From Aporrectodea caliginosa (Eukaryota > Annelida > Clitellata > Crassiclitellata > Lumbricidae): a stretch of DNA of 64,000 bases. Positions 31,621 to 41,690 of this stretch are shown here, one piece after another. Made by a program: the position numbers and the translations under genes. The notes below the pieces were generated by a model. That model searched no databases, was not told the origin of the DNA, and saw only the letters and a list, made by a program, of their open reading frames with translations. Location: positions 343,578 to 407,577 of the forward strand of contig JACEVL010000093.1 in assembly GCA_020284085.1 (NCBI GenBank). The letters run 5' to 3'. How positions within the stretch are numbered: the first letter of the stretch is position 1; each line of letters begins with the position of its first letter.

Positions 31621-34600
31621 GATATTCCTCTTTCTTCTTCTGATTAAATTTTTCTTCATAAATATAAAATGATCTCGAAATTTTTTGATAAATTTTATAA
31701 TGCCCGTATGCCCTTGTTGTAATCCCATTATCGGCTATCCACTTTTTTGTGTCCAGTGGGGAAAGGGATATCTTGTTTTGTTCGTACACACCAATCTCGT
31801 GTCCGCGACTTCGAATTGCAACCTGTGTGTGCCGCATCTGTTTTTGCTCAAACAAGCATTCTTTATACATCTCGTGATGTAGATCTTTCTTAACAACTGC
31901 TCTCTGAACTCCTTTTGCCTTTCGAATTTCAGATCCGCTGGCTTGTAGAATCGAATACATCTTTGGGCGAAGTCCCACGAATTCGGCAATTGGAACTCCA
32001 TTGCATTCATCTTTGAATTTTCCAACCACTTTCTTATTTTCTACATTGTGGTATGGGCTATCTCGCGGATATTCGCTGAGATCGTACGAAGTTTTATTGA
32101 CCAACATATCGTCGTATGGATTCGGAGTTTCCACTTGAAATAGGAGACTATCGGTATCTGTATACAGAAGTTGGGCTTTTTCGCCGTACTGCGCTTTGAC
32201 ATCGTTGTACCAGAAGTCGTACATCAGATGTTTGGACAGATCTAGAACCGCCTGGCCGACATAGACCGGCCTGTTCAACTTCAGTTTGCCTTTTGTACTA
32301 TGAATTGCAGCAAGTCCGCCATTGAAGATGCGATGCGATAGATAGGCTGGGTCGGCGATCAATTTACGAAGTTTGTCCTCTTGTGTTCCAGCCACTAAGT
32401 TGACTCTAATACTTTTACGAAGGTTCTCCATCGTTTTCCCAAAGACTGCATTGTTAGCCAGTTTGAAGAAGTCCTTCTCAAAGTCAGAAGTTGATTTGGC
32501 TCTTAACTCTGTATTCATCTCGATGTACGGCTTCATCCAGGCTTCCTGTCGAAATTTAACAGCACGATGAATTTTACTGACTCGCATGCCCAACGAATGA
32601 TATAGTTTGAGATTTCTGTAATGAACCACATATCGTTCCTTCTTTCGTAGGCTGGGAACCAACTTTACACAATCTGTGAACTTGCATCCCAACTGTTTCA
32701 CGAGCAAGCTCTGATAGTCGCTCAACCAATCTTCTCGGACAGATAGGGTTTCTGGGGCTAATGGATAGTCGTTGTGGGCGTCATGGAGATGTTCCGGGTA
32801 TTCAAGGTCCACTTCGAGTAAGAATCCTTCGGGGGCGTCGTCCGGTGTTGCCAGTATTTCGTTTAGAAAATCTGGCGAATCTTCACACCAACTAAATCCG
32901 CCGACTGGTAGCATTTGTTGCATAGCCCATCCGTACAGATTATTTGCATCCAGATACATAATCCAGTTGTTTGGCTTCGTGGTATCGTGGTCAGGGCATT
33001 GTGGATTGTTGGCTTTTGCGAATCTCTGGGATACCATCGATACTCCACCTCGAAGACCTCTTTCAAAGAATAAATGCATGTCGATGTCGGTCAACAGTTC
33101 GAGTTCGACTTTTGTCTTTTTCAACAATGCATCCCAAGCCATTCCAGGTAGACTGAAATAGTATGCTGGGTCTAGCTGATAATGCTTCATCGATGTGGCT
33201 CTGAAAGTTTCGAAAACATCAGCTAGTAGAAGCACATCAGTTCGGAGATACAGGTCGTGGTAGTCACCCATGGTTTTACAGTCAAACTCCTTCCAAACTC
33301 GTTGGGCGTGTTGATAATCAGTGTCTGAAATGTCTTCTCTGGTTAACTTACTGTAGAATGCCTCCTTTGGTGGGAGCTGGTCTTCTTCGAAACGATTGTA
33401 GCTATCTATATATTCATAGGGATAAACGCCTTTTCGCCGCAATAAATCTAGTTTTAAACTATGTGTCGCTGTGATTTTTAGATCATCCAGTGATAGATTG
33501 CTTGACAACTTGTCCAACGAACTGTTTAAGAACTGGAGACTGTCGATGAACTGGAGCTGACCTAAGCTGAATGTCATATACTTCTCCATATTATTTGGGA
33601 TACAGGTGATTTTCTCAGCCTCGTAGCCAGTCATTGCTTGCATAATCAAATGGCTGTCATAGCCACGAAGATTGTGAAAGACCACTGGCACTTTGCATTT
33701 GTCTGGATATATGCGAAGTTTGAGATTGCATGCATTATGAGCTGCTCCACGAAAGTTACCAGTTATATGACAATGGTCCCAGACTTTGTCCAAAACCAAA
33801 GTTTCTTTGTTTTCTAATACATCTCCGCAGATGTGACAATTAGTAGCCTCACGAAATGATTGGTGATCAGTCTCAGTCATGACCATCTTCGCTGCATTAG
33901 CCAGATTTTGTTGTATATTAGCTAACTCACCTTGTAGGCGATGAAGGAATTCCTCTACAGCATTCTCTCCGCGATAAAGTACGGGTTTGTACGAGAGACC
34001 ATCACTACGAACCACTATGTAACAGAAGCTGCATGGTTTCTGCTCGGCAATGAGTCTGGTGTTAGTTTCTTCGAGGTCTTTGACTGGGATATTTAGTGCT
34101 TCAAAGTCAGCATAAATAATGTATGGAACTCGCATCTGTTTGTGGTGATTCTGAAATTTGAGTATATTTTTACCTTCTTCAGGCATCACAATCCGCTGTG
34201 GTTTCTTGCTAATGCCTTTACAATCTTTGATATGAGCATCTAGCAAGTCTTGCCTAGAGAATGGATGTATACAGCGGCGACATGGAAATAATTTGTGTTC
34301 ATGTTTATTATGTTTATTTATAATTCGGCCTAGGTCTTTAATCCAGACATAATGCTGATTCTCACCGTCGGATAGTTGTAGAAGGTCAACATTGTGATCT
34401 GTGTTCTGGTTTGATACACGGATCGGATACAACCCCTTGTTCCACCCAAACACGCATACCGATACGCCTAGATTCTGTCGTTCAAATTTATCGATGCTGG
34501 TTACCTCTACTGGAAATTTGATTCCAGTGAAATCCAGCTTTTTGAGGTGGGCACGATATTTGCTTGGGCGATGTGGATTTTGCTCTGCTGGATACATTGC

Positions 34601-35167
34601 TGATAAAACCGCCCACTCAAAACAGCGGTTGTCATTATTTTGCACATTAATAACTGATTGAGGAGGTAGGTATTTTGGTGTTGGGAAGTAACTATTACCT
34701 CGAATTGGTTTAAATCTTGCAGTACCAATGTCCAGTGCCACAACTCGCTTCACCCTCCAACCAGATCCCTCTCTGGTAAACCCCTCTAGATGTTTTAAAA
34801 TTTTAGCCTTTGTCTCCTGCACGGACTTACAAGTTGCACCTGCATTGAGAACTTCATATGCCTTTGTCCTGAAATAGGCGGTCGTTTTAATTGTGTTGTC
34901 TGTTGTGAGTCCTAATTTTTCAAATTCAACTGTTAACATTGCTGAGTATTTTATACCATCATGTCTAGTCAGGTCTTTATTTATAAGGGTCTCAATGCTA
35001 GATTCCATTGCACTCAAGAATGATAGTGGATCGCTCTCTAATCCATGATCAAGAGGTACCACTGTGCGGTAATCTCTCAAAAACTTGTTGGCGAACTCTT
35101 TCTGTAGTAGAATAGGTGGTAGTGAGTGGCCCGCCCCTTTGAATAGCAGCTGGTCAACTCTGCCCAT
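31601..35167 (-). CDS. polB: protein-primed family B DNA polymerase (Polinton type)
   Basis: The intact 1188-residue protein would replicate the element from a protein primer. A C2HC finger (C296, C299, H312, C316) precedes the exonuclease: DFE at 354-356 (Exo I), HNLRGYDSH near 498 (Exo II), YLRTD near 640 (Exo III). A Cys/His insert near 444-482 (CHICG... HCHITG... HNACN) resembles endonuclease VII zinc sites. Polymerase motifs are DANNLYG at 740 (A), KLANNAVFG at 902 (B) and YTDTDS at 1002 (C). The N-terminal region has DNRC at 179-182 and QHY at 271-273, arranged like an OTU-type cysteine protease (low certainty). ATG at 35167 is used; a 21-codon frame overlaps just upstream. Its 3' end overlaps the integrase gene. 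Confidence 0.92.
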   Translation of the reverse strand: MGRVDQLLFKGAGHSLPPILLQKEFANKFLRDYRTVVPLDHGLESDPLSFLSAMESSIETLINKDLTRHDGIKYSAMLTVEFEKLGLTTDNTIKTTAYFRTKAYEVLNAGATCKSVQETKAKILKHLEGFTREGSGWRVKRVVALDIGTARFKPIRGNSYFPTPKYLPPQSVINVQNNDNRCFEWAVLSAMYPAEQNPHRPSKYRAHLKKLDFTGIKFPVEVTSIDKFERQNLGVSVCVFGWNKGLYPIRVSNQNTDHNVDLLQLSDGENQHYVWIKDLGRIINKHNKHEHKLFPCRRCIHPFSRQDLLDAHIKDCKGISKKPQRIVMPEEGKNILKFQNHHKQMRVPYIIYADFEALNIPVKDLEETNTRLIAEQKPCSFCYIVVRSDGLSYKPVLYRGENAVEEFLHRLQGELANIQQNLANAAKMVMTETDHQSFREATNCHICGDVLENKETLVLDKVWDHCHITGNFRGAAHNACNLKLRIYPDKCKVPVVFHNLRGYDSHLIMQAMTGYEAEKITCIPNNMEKYMTFSLGQLQFIDSLQFLNSSLDKLSSNLSLDDLKITATHSLKLDLLRRKGVYPYEYIDSYNRFEEDQLPPKEAFYSKLTREDISDTDYQHAQRVWKEFDCKTMGDYHDLYLRTDVLLLADVFETFRATSMKHYQLDPAYYFSLPGMAWDALLKKTKVELELLTDIDMHLFFERGLRGGVSMVSQRFAKANNPQCPDHDTTKPNNWIMYLDANNLYGWAMQQMLPVGGFSWCEDSPDFLNEILATPDDAPEGFLLEVDLEYPEHLHDAHNDYPLAPETLSVREDWLSDYQSLLVKQLGCKFTDCVKLVPSLRKKERYVVHYRNLKLYHSLGMRVSKIHRAVKFRQEAWMKPYIEMNTELRAKSTSDFEKDFFKLANNAVFGKTMENLRKSIRVNLVAGTQEDKLRKLIADPAYLSHRIFNGGLAAIHSTKGKLKLNRPVYVGQAVLDLSKHLMYDFWYNDVKAQYGEKAQLLYTDTDSLLFQVETPNPYDDMLVNKTSYDLSEYPRDSPYHNVENKKVVGKFKDECNGVPIAEFVGLRPKMYSILQASGSEIRKAKGVQRAVVKKDLHHEMYKECLFEQKQMRHTQVAIRSRGHEIGVYEQNKISLSPLDTKKWIADNGITTRAYGHYKIYQKISRSFYIYEEKFNQKKKEEYLNELLA

Positions 35168-35228
35168 TAAACTCAGCTAGCAGCTGGTCAATGTACTCAT
35201 CCATACTCGATGATGCCATAGATAGAAA

Positions 35229-35355
35229 TTTATTTGTAATAATAACTTAACCTAGTCCTCTGTTCAATTGGTTTTTCATTTTTATTTTATAAGTTTATTT
35301 GTAATAATAACTTAACCTAGTCCTCTGTTCAATTGGTTTTTCATTTTTATTTTAT
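35229..35355. repeat. 65-bp tandem duplication upstream of polB
   Basis: TTTATTTGTAATAATAACTT and the following 45 bp occur at 35229 and 35294 with almost no difference. The duplicated unit lies between the two minus-strand genes and may contain promoter or terminator sequence. Confidence 0.88.
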
Positions 35356-35381
35356 TTTATTTTTATTTTTATTTAACCCGA

Positions 35382-35657
35382 TTATTCAATGGAAATCGAT
35401 GACAGTCGTTCCCACTCTTGTCTAAAGTCACGATGTAGCCCACCGCGGCGCTGTCTTAACTTGGTATTATAATAACCACACCGCTCACAAAGCGATATTA
35501 ATGTCTTAACACCCTTCCCACACTCAGAACATGGTCTCGTTCCACCACCATTGCGAAGTTTTGCTAAATGAGCAAAACAATACTTTCCAATACATCTACG
35601 ACAACAGAGAGTTGTTTTACCGAGTACTAGCCACTTACATTCGTTTTGTCCATACAT
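35382..35657 (-). CDS. Cys-rich zinc-binding protein, unknown function
   Basis: The 91-residue protein has 12 Cys, mostly in CxxC-type pairs (CCRRC, CSEC, CERC), plus a single His. This suggests two or three zinc sites. The C-terminal third is basic and ends in an acidic segment. It starts at ATG 35657 and lies about 215 bp upstream of polB on the same strand. I do not recognise the family. Small zinc proteins are common accessory genes in Polinton-type elements, so a DNA- or RNA-binding role is possible but not shown. Confidence 0.55.
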   Translation of the reverse strand: MYGQNECKWLVLGKTTLCCRRCIGKYCFAHLAKLRNGGGTRPCSECGKGVKTLISLCERCGYYNTKLRQRRGGLHRDFRQEWERLSSISIE

Positions 35658-35702
35658 TGTAAACTTTGTATATGTTTAAGTATTCATTTGTTTAATTTGT
35701 TT

Positions 35703-35985
35703 AATCCAAACCGCTTGTGTGGGTGTGGGTTGGGTTGGTTCAATGGTTGTATAATTTTGTTTGGGGTGCTGGGGGCTCCCCAAGGCTTTCGGACGGAGGG
35801 TTGGGGGCTGATGTGAGGATAAAAAAATCGATCACTTATGCTCCCTGCGCTGGCTCCCTGTTCTAACTTCGGCCTTTCTTTTTAGCCTGCAAGCCTCGTG
35901 TCGTAAATCGATCACTGGCTTGCACTGGCTTCCTGCGCCAGCTCCGGCGTTAGACCTTCGGCCTTTCTTTTTAGCCTGCAACCCA
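35703..35985 (+). repeat. dispersed repeat shared with 14790-15130
   Basis: The match covers the CCAAACCGCTTG start, the G-rich centre and the units containing CGATCACT and TTTCTTTTTAGCCTGCAA. Within 35835-35985 a unit of about 110 bp is present twice. It fuses to the truncated LINE ORF just after its PSTWNG motif. Confidence 0.75.
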
Positions 35986-36910
35986 TTCCAAGTGGAGGGG
36001 CCAACAACCGAAAAGGCTCGACGCTGTCTGACCGAGGAGCGGGCCCGAGGGACCAATAGCTCCCCCTTAGTCGAAGAGCGCAGAGCTCGACGAGAGGCTA
36101 AGTCGGAAACCGGGCGACAGAGATCATATAAGTAGGACGGAGCACTACCAGTGAGACACCGCCAGACAAGTGCTGCTATCCTATAGGATATGCGTTGCGA
36201 GGCAGGAAGCCAGTGCAATACATCACGCATGTAGGCAGAAACTGGGGCATATTTGGGAATATGACCAATAAGCCGAGCAGCAGAACGAAGGACCCGGTCA
36301 AGACGCCCTATTAAGCCAGATGGGTGACCAGCTAGAACCGAGCAACAATGATCAATTCTGCTGGTGACGAAGGCGTGGACAAGTACCACAGCAGCATCAT
36401 GGGAGAGGGACCTCAGGACAACACGCAACTGACGGAGCTGGTAGTAACAGCTTCGTGTGATCAGGTTGACGTGCTGCGACAGACTAAGTTCTTGATCAAG
36501 TGTCACCCCAAGGTCACGAACAGTAAGCGAAAAGGCAATATGTGGGAAGGTCTCGGCCAGCAGGTGTAGGTCAACACCAGCCAACTGTCTGCGACCACCA
36601 AGCCAAATGAACTGGGTTTTAGATGGATTCAAAAGCAAGCGATTTGAGGCCATCCAATCAGAAAGGGCATCAATGGCACGGCACATCAGCCCAACAGAGG
36701 CCACTGCATCAACTGCACGGCAGTGGACGTATGCTTGTATGTCATCAGCATATAGCTGGTGCAAGAGTCCAAAAGACAGTAATAGGGAGCTAACGTCAGA
36801 TGTGTAAAGTATGTAAAGCAAAGGGCCCAACACTGATCCCTGAGGTACACCAAAAAGGGCAGGGACCCAGCGGGACCTAGAGGAGCCAGCAATTACACAG
36901 TTAGTAATGA
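35986..36910 (-). pseudogene. LINE reverse transcriptase, truncated at both ends
   Basis: The minus-strand frame begins at a 5' truncation near 36910. It carries VPQGSVLGPLLYILYTSD, LYADDIQAY (catalytic YADD), WMASNRLLLNPSKTQFIWLG, TVRDLGVTLD and VHAFVTSRIDHC. It ends at RRAFSVVGPSTWNG, where the dispersed repeat at 35703-35985 takes over. These are the palm and thumb of a CR1/L2-group non-LTR retrotransposon. The endonuclease domain is absent. The frame is open for over 300 codons, so the copy is fairly young. Related copies are at 49733 and 54300. Confidence 0.85.
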
Positions 36911-37118
36911 TAAAATAGTTGTATCAAATTTTTAAACTAAATCAAGTTAACTTATAACAAGTGCTCTCAGGCAACGTACCTGTATTTGAGACATATTTTG
37001 GTATAAGAAGACTCGTCTTCAAGATTTAGAAAGGATTCTTCTAGGTTCAATGAAGATTCTAATAAAATGTTCAGATGAGTTAAAACAAGCTTTAGCCACT
37101 AGGATCTCTAGTTCAACT

Positions 37119-37350
37119 GGGGCGCGGTGGTGTAGGGGTATGTTCGGTGCCTTGCAGCTGGAGGGTTGCGGGTTCGAATCCACCTCAAAAGCCGCCGCGT
37201 AGGGACCCTGGGCAAGTCCTTCACTCGCAATTGCTCATGCGCTTCGGCGTGAAACTCCGAATCAGCGTCCGCGCAGTAGTCGGGAGCGCCTCTGAATTGG
37301 CAATCCGGTAGGGGCGCTATAACAAGTGTTCAAATACAATACAATACAAA
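37119..37350 (+). repeat. tRNA-derived SINE (family A), full copy
   Basis: The head GGGGCGCGGTGGTGTAGGGG with B box GGGTTCGAATCC is followed by a body rich in CGC. The 3' end GGGAGCGCCTCTGAATTGG...GGGGCGCTATAACAAGTG is followed by an ATACA tail. The 3' end parallels the LINE 3' end at 50520-50575. Confidence 0.9.
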
Positions 37351-37862
37351 ATTGTCTGAACCTGGATATGATTTTGGTAAGTAAGCAGCCTAGAGCAAAA
37401 CAATGCTGCATTTATCGTTATCGTTCACTGCTGGCAGATCACAATGGTTATCTATAATGCCGGCACGACCATGTGTAAATAAATAAGCAGTTTAAGTTCT
37501 TCTCGTGGACTTGCAAAAGATGTAATTGTCGGCTATTGTTTTAGCATAATATGAATATTTCATGTTTGAAATGTTTATCAGAATTTTAGGATTTTAAGCT
37601 TTTATTAACCTGTCATTGTTTTCTTATGTTGCGTTGAAGGTAAGCCTACTACTACTACTGTTGCACCTATTGGGCCGAAAAAACCAGAAAACACTGCTGG
37701 CGAGAAAATGATCCTTGAACTACTAACAACTCTTTTTGAAGATAACTGTGAAGGTCAGTTTCAACAATTAGTATTGAGTTTAACTTTTAGAATAAGCTTA
37801 GAGATTTACAAATGTAAAGTAATTAGTAACTCACAGCAGAAGCACTCCCGATGCGAGTAGGC
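37351..37862. other. unassigned sequence
   Basis: No gene recognised. Part of 37745-37815 resembles 44500-44555 (GTCAGTTTCAACAA..TGAGTTT.ACTTTTAGAA.AAG), so a short dispersed repeat may lie here. Confidence 0.45.
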
Positions 37863-38337
37863 CTACCCAGAGAGAAGAAAATTTTGTTGAGTAGAGAGAT
37901 ATCGGAACAGATCCAGAAAAAATGGAAAAACTCGTAACGAGGAGGGGAGGGAATTCCACATGGCAGGCCCTATGGTGGCAACTAATTTAGTTTTGGCCAA
38001 AGTGGTCCTAGTTCGCGGGACAAAGGGATCATGCCGGTCCAAAGATTCAAGAGGTCGGAGAAAAGCTGCAGAATGAGGAGAGAGAAACGAGATCTCTGCG
38101 ATATTTTGGAGCAAAACCCAGATTGTACACGAGGACCAAAATAACGACCTTGAACTGGATGCGGGCTGTAAGAGGAAGCCAGTGCAGCGGATTGACCATG
38201 AACAAGGAGACGTGGGAGAATTTAGAAAGACGAGCAATCACTCTTGCAGAAGCTTACGGACAGACTGGAAGGCCAATAAGAAGAGAATTGCAATAGTCAA
38301 TCCTAGAACACACAAATGCATGAATTATAGAAGTTAA
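37863..38337 (-). pseudogene. LINE relic, 3' half, interrupted by the foldback element
   Basis: The minus strand, over several frames, reads IIHAFVCSRIDYCNSLLIGL, LHWLPLTARIQFK, then a TKLVATIGPAMWNSLPSSLR-type C-terminus. These are the thumb and C-terminal motifs of a CR1/L2-like reverse transcriptase. The upstream half continues beyond the TTAA-flanked insertion at 39598. Confidence 0.75.
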
Positions 38338-38813
38338 GGCCTGTGTAACGAAATGGAGTATCCCCTAAAATTATATTCGCTAAGCTTAGATATTCGCTTA
38401 GATAGGCCTATCTATATAATAATAATAAAGCGAAATGAAATATTCGACCGGATGAATCTGAACGGGGGAACTATTCCCGCTTCATGCAAAAGTATCCCCA
38501 TACGTCGTACGAAATCATTCCCTCTTCAAAACATATCCCTCTGCAACTTAATTAGAAATAGTGCAATTTATGCCAATTTAGAACTATGTCAGTCATGGTC
38601 ATAGTCAAAGCCTGTAGTTGACATACGTGGGCAGAGAATCCAGTGAAGCCAACGAACCTCTGTCTCTCTGTCTCTGTCTCTGTCTCTCTGTCTCTCACTC
38701 TGTCTCTGTCTGTCTCTGTCTCTCTCTCTTTCTCGCTCTCTCGCTCTCTGTCTGTCTGTCTCTGTCTGTCTGTCTCTGTCTGTCTGTCTGTCTCTCCTCT
38801 GTCTCTGTCTCTC

Positions 38814-38844
<31 letters not shown>

Positions 38845-38957
38845 GTCTCTGTCTGTCTGTCTGTCTCTGTCTGTCTCTCTCTCGGTCTCTGTCTCTCGTC
38901 TCTGTCTCTGTTTGTCTCCGTCTCTGTCTCTGTCTCTGACTCTGTCTCTCTCTCTGA

Positions 38958-38997
<40 letters not shown>

Positions 38998-39147
38998 CTC
39001 TCTTTCGGTCTCTATCTCTGTCTCTGTCTCTCTGTCTCTCTCGCTCTTTCTCTCTTTCGCTCTCTGTCTCTCTCTCTCTGTCTCTGTCTGTTCTGTCTCT
39101 GTGTCTCTGTCTCTCTCTCTCTCTCTCTCTGAGAGAGAGCGAGAGAG

Positions 39148-39198
<51 letters not shown>

Positions 39199-39593
39199 CA
39201 GAGGCAGAGACAGAGAGAGACACAGAGAGACAGAGAGAAAGAGAGACAGAGAGAGAGACAGAGGCAGAGGCCGAGACAGAGAAAGACAGATAGACAGACA
39301 GACAGACAGAGAGCTCATTAGATTCACTGGATGCTTTGTCCACGTATGCCAACAATAAGTGGCTTATGGCTTAATCTATGACCACGAATGACATAGTTCT
39401 AAATTGACTGAAATTGTATAATTTGTAATTAAGTTTCAGAAGAATACTTTTTGAATGGGGGATGATTTCATACGACGTATGTTGATATTTTTGCAATGGG
39501 ATAGTTCCTCCAGTTCAGATTCATCCGGCCGGATACTTCATTTTGCTAAGCGAATATAATTTTATGGGGATACTCTATTGCGTAACACCGGCT
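38338..39593. mobile_element. TTAA-flanked foldback element, 1.26 kb
   Basis: Left arm 38338-38665 and right arm 39300-39593 are inverted copies of each other over about 300 bp, ending in TGTAACG.AATRGAGTATCCCC. The centre is itself inverted: TCTC/TCTG repeats to about 39130 face GAGA/CAGA repeats to about 39310. TTAA flanks both ends (38334-38337, 39594-39597), the target site of piggyBac-type elements. It lies inside a LINE, whose halves resume on each side. It has no credible coding frame. Confidence 0.85.
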
Positions 39594-39597
39594 TTAA

Positions 39598-40040
39598 TAA
39601 GGGTGAAAGAAGAGACGGAACGGCGACTGGCCCTGATGCACCGGAGTTGGCAGTCGTAGGAACGTGTAAACGGGGTTGGGCAAATGCTCAGAGAATGCGA
39701 GTGACACCTAAGTCACGTACACTAATAGAGAAGGTCAACCTGGAAAGTTTTCATCAAGAAGCATAAAATTAAGTTTCTGGAGTTGCTGGGGCGTGCCGAT
39801 GTCAAACCAAATTAGTTGAGTTTTGGAAGAACGTAAGGAATGGCGGTTAGAAGACATCCATTTATAATTTTATATTCAATTCACGACAGAGAGATTTAAT
39901 ACGCCCAGCTATGACGAGTTGAGAAGAGGGAGGACTATGGACATAAGCCTGAGCGAGGTGTGGAACAAGTATGGATTGAGAATTTGAGTGACAACTTCTT
40001 AGTACAATTGCATTGCATCTCTCTCCCTGATTCTCACATG
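39598..40040 (-). pseudogene. LINE relic, upstream half
   Basis: The minus strand reads WMSSNRHSLRSSKTQLIWF then LRCIRASRRSVSSFTLI-like residues, the part of reverse transcriptase between the YADD region and the thumb. It joins the relic at 37863-38337 if the foldback element is removed. Stops and shifts show it is dead. Confidence 0.7.
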
Positions 40041-40087
40041 TTGTATGAAACTGACCGATGGGAGATCTTCTTAACTTGTTGATTTGC

Positions 40088-40205
40088 AGGGCCTGTGCCT
40101 CTGTCTCTCTCTTTGTCTCTCTCTGTCTCTGCCTCTGTCTCTCTGTCTCTGTCTCTGCCTCTGTCTCTCTCTCTCTCTGTCTGTCTCTCTCTCGCTCTCT
40201 CTCAG
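40088..40205. repeat. (TCTC/TCTG)n microsatellite
   Basis: CT-rich dinucleotide and tetranucleotide repeats. Confidence 0.88.
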
Positions 40206-41185
40206 TGGAAATAGGCCTAGCCTTCACACATTGGAATCGACATTTAGAGGCATATAATAATTACCCTACCTCACATTGCATATACAAACCAAATGAGTAA
40301 AGACTGAGTAGACTGCACTACTTTATAACAAACAAATAATGTCATAAAGTTATTCATCGCTTAAATGGCATTCCATAGAATATCTCATACATGTACAGCA
40401 ATACTCTCAACGAAGCCATGACAAACCAGTGAAACTCTCAATACCTTCATTTTAATTGAATTTACTCTTATCCTGCTCAGTTTTTACTCTTCGTCATCAG
40501 GGTGGTCCCAAAAAACAACTGTTGGAAGTGCATTACTCCACAAGACTGCCCTTTTTACACATGAAGCACTAGCCTGTATGCAACATTTTGGATAGATTTG
40601 ACTATATTTAGAGGTAGCTCCTTTCGAAGACTTTTTTGCAATAGTAAGAACTTCTGAAAAACATGTTGGCCTATCATTTTCAAATTCAAGTAAGCTCTGA
40701 TCTGAACAATGAACACCATAATCAAAATATACACTTCAGTGCTAATGCTTAGTCAGAATGGAGTCAAAGGTCAAGATTTCTGCCGAATCAAAGAGGAGCA
40801 CTTTGCGGTTGATTGAAATTAACTCTGACATCTCGCGAGAAGACGCATGACTTCAATGACAAAGTCTATTCTTCATCAGACTGTAGCTGTCATAGAACTT
40901 CCGGAGCTTGTGAAACCCCAAACCTTACGCTGTGCTTGGATTCTATCGCTCTCGCAAATTACGAAGGCAGTTACTGTACATAGGCCTAACCATTGATGCT
41001 TTCACAGCCTCACAAACTGTTCGTCCATTTTGGTGATGAAACACGAAAATCCTTCGGATAGCCAGATTTGTTTGTAGTCAAGACCCACGAATGTCTTTGT
41101 GAGGCATCCAAAACAGCCGCAATTGTTGGGAAATTCCTAGCAGATGCAGTGATAGCCGCTGTTTCTGTCACATAATGAGCTTTCA
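40206..41185. other. unassigned sequence
   Basis: About 1 kb with no gene recognised. A short stretch near 40300-40460 resembles 42595-42660 and 43380-43470 (CATAAAGTTATTCAT..., CTCTCAA..AAACC...CTCAATACCTT), indicating an unclassified dispersed repeat. Confidence 0.45.
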
Positions 41186-41690
41186 TTGTACGAATTGAAA
41201 CAAATGTGCTGTATTTCACATTCAGACTGCTGGACCGGGTCCCTGCGCACTGCAGCCCACCTTTTTGGACGCATTCCGATGTTTGGGCAAGTTTCTGAAT
41301 ACACGATGGATATGCTCCACTGGCTTCCGTACCCACAACGTATTGTGTATCGAATTTCTGTCTTGGTCCGGCGCTGTGTTGAGGGTGTAGCCCCTTTGTA
41401 CTTGCAGGAGCACTGCTGCTCCACCACATGCGTCCAGCGTCGTTGCTTTCTCCGCTCGGCTGCACAGGCTGAGCTCATTGTTCCTCGTTCGCGGACTGCT
41501 CTCAGGCAGCGTCGCGCCTTCTCCGTGGCGGGCCCTTCAACCTGGAATGGGCTCCCTACCACGCATCGTCAGACATCTGCTGGCCACTCTGCTCATTTCT
41601 CACTACTCTTAAGACTGTCCTGTTCGACCGTGGTTGGGCTGGGAGCGCTATTATAACTTCGCTGAAATAAATAAATTCATGGATTGCTTC
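41186..41690 (+). pseudogene. LINE C-terminal relic
   Basis: The plus frame reads MLHWLPYPQRIVYRISVLV, RRAFSVAGPSTWNGLP and ends with the LINE 3' end (GGGCTGGGAGCGCTATTATAA) and an AAATAAAT tail. The 5' part is lost. Confidence 0.8.

Larger units (their letters stand above)
29736..35702. mobile_element. compact Polinton/adintovirus-type element without capsid genes
   Basis: Homology to Gmr1 ends at 29735 and new DNA starts AGCATC. Polinton ends begin with AG, so this may be the true left end. Plus-strand genes for a zinc-ribbon protein, a PLA2-like protein and a DDE integrase face minus-strand genes for DNA polymerase B and a Cys-rich protein. The right limit is set where a dispersed repeat begins (35703). 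No inverted copy of the left end is seen, so the right end is probably lost. Capsid, packaging ATPase and protease genes typical of Polintons are absent. All five frames are open, suggesting a recent arrival. Confidence 0.8.

Noticed and set aside
29736..35702. Intact adenovirus- or virophage-like genome
   Set aside because: No capsid, penton, packaging ATPase or protease frame is present, and no inverted copy of the left end is found.
38552..39358. Long Arg/Glu- or Ser/Leu-rich frames on both strands
   Set aside because: They lie in the CT/GA repeat centre of the foldback element.
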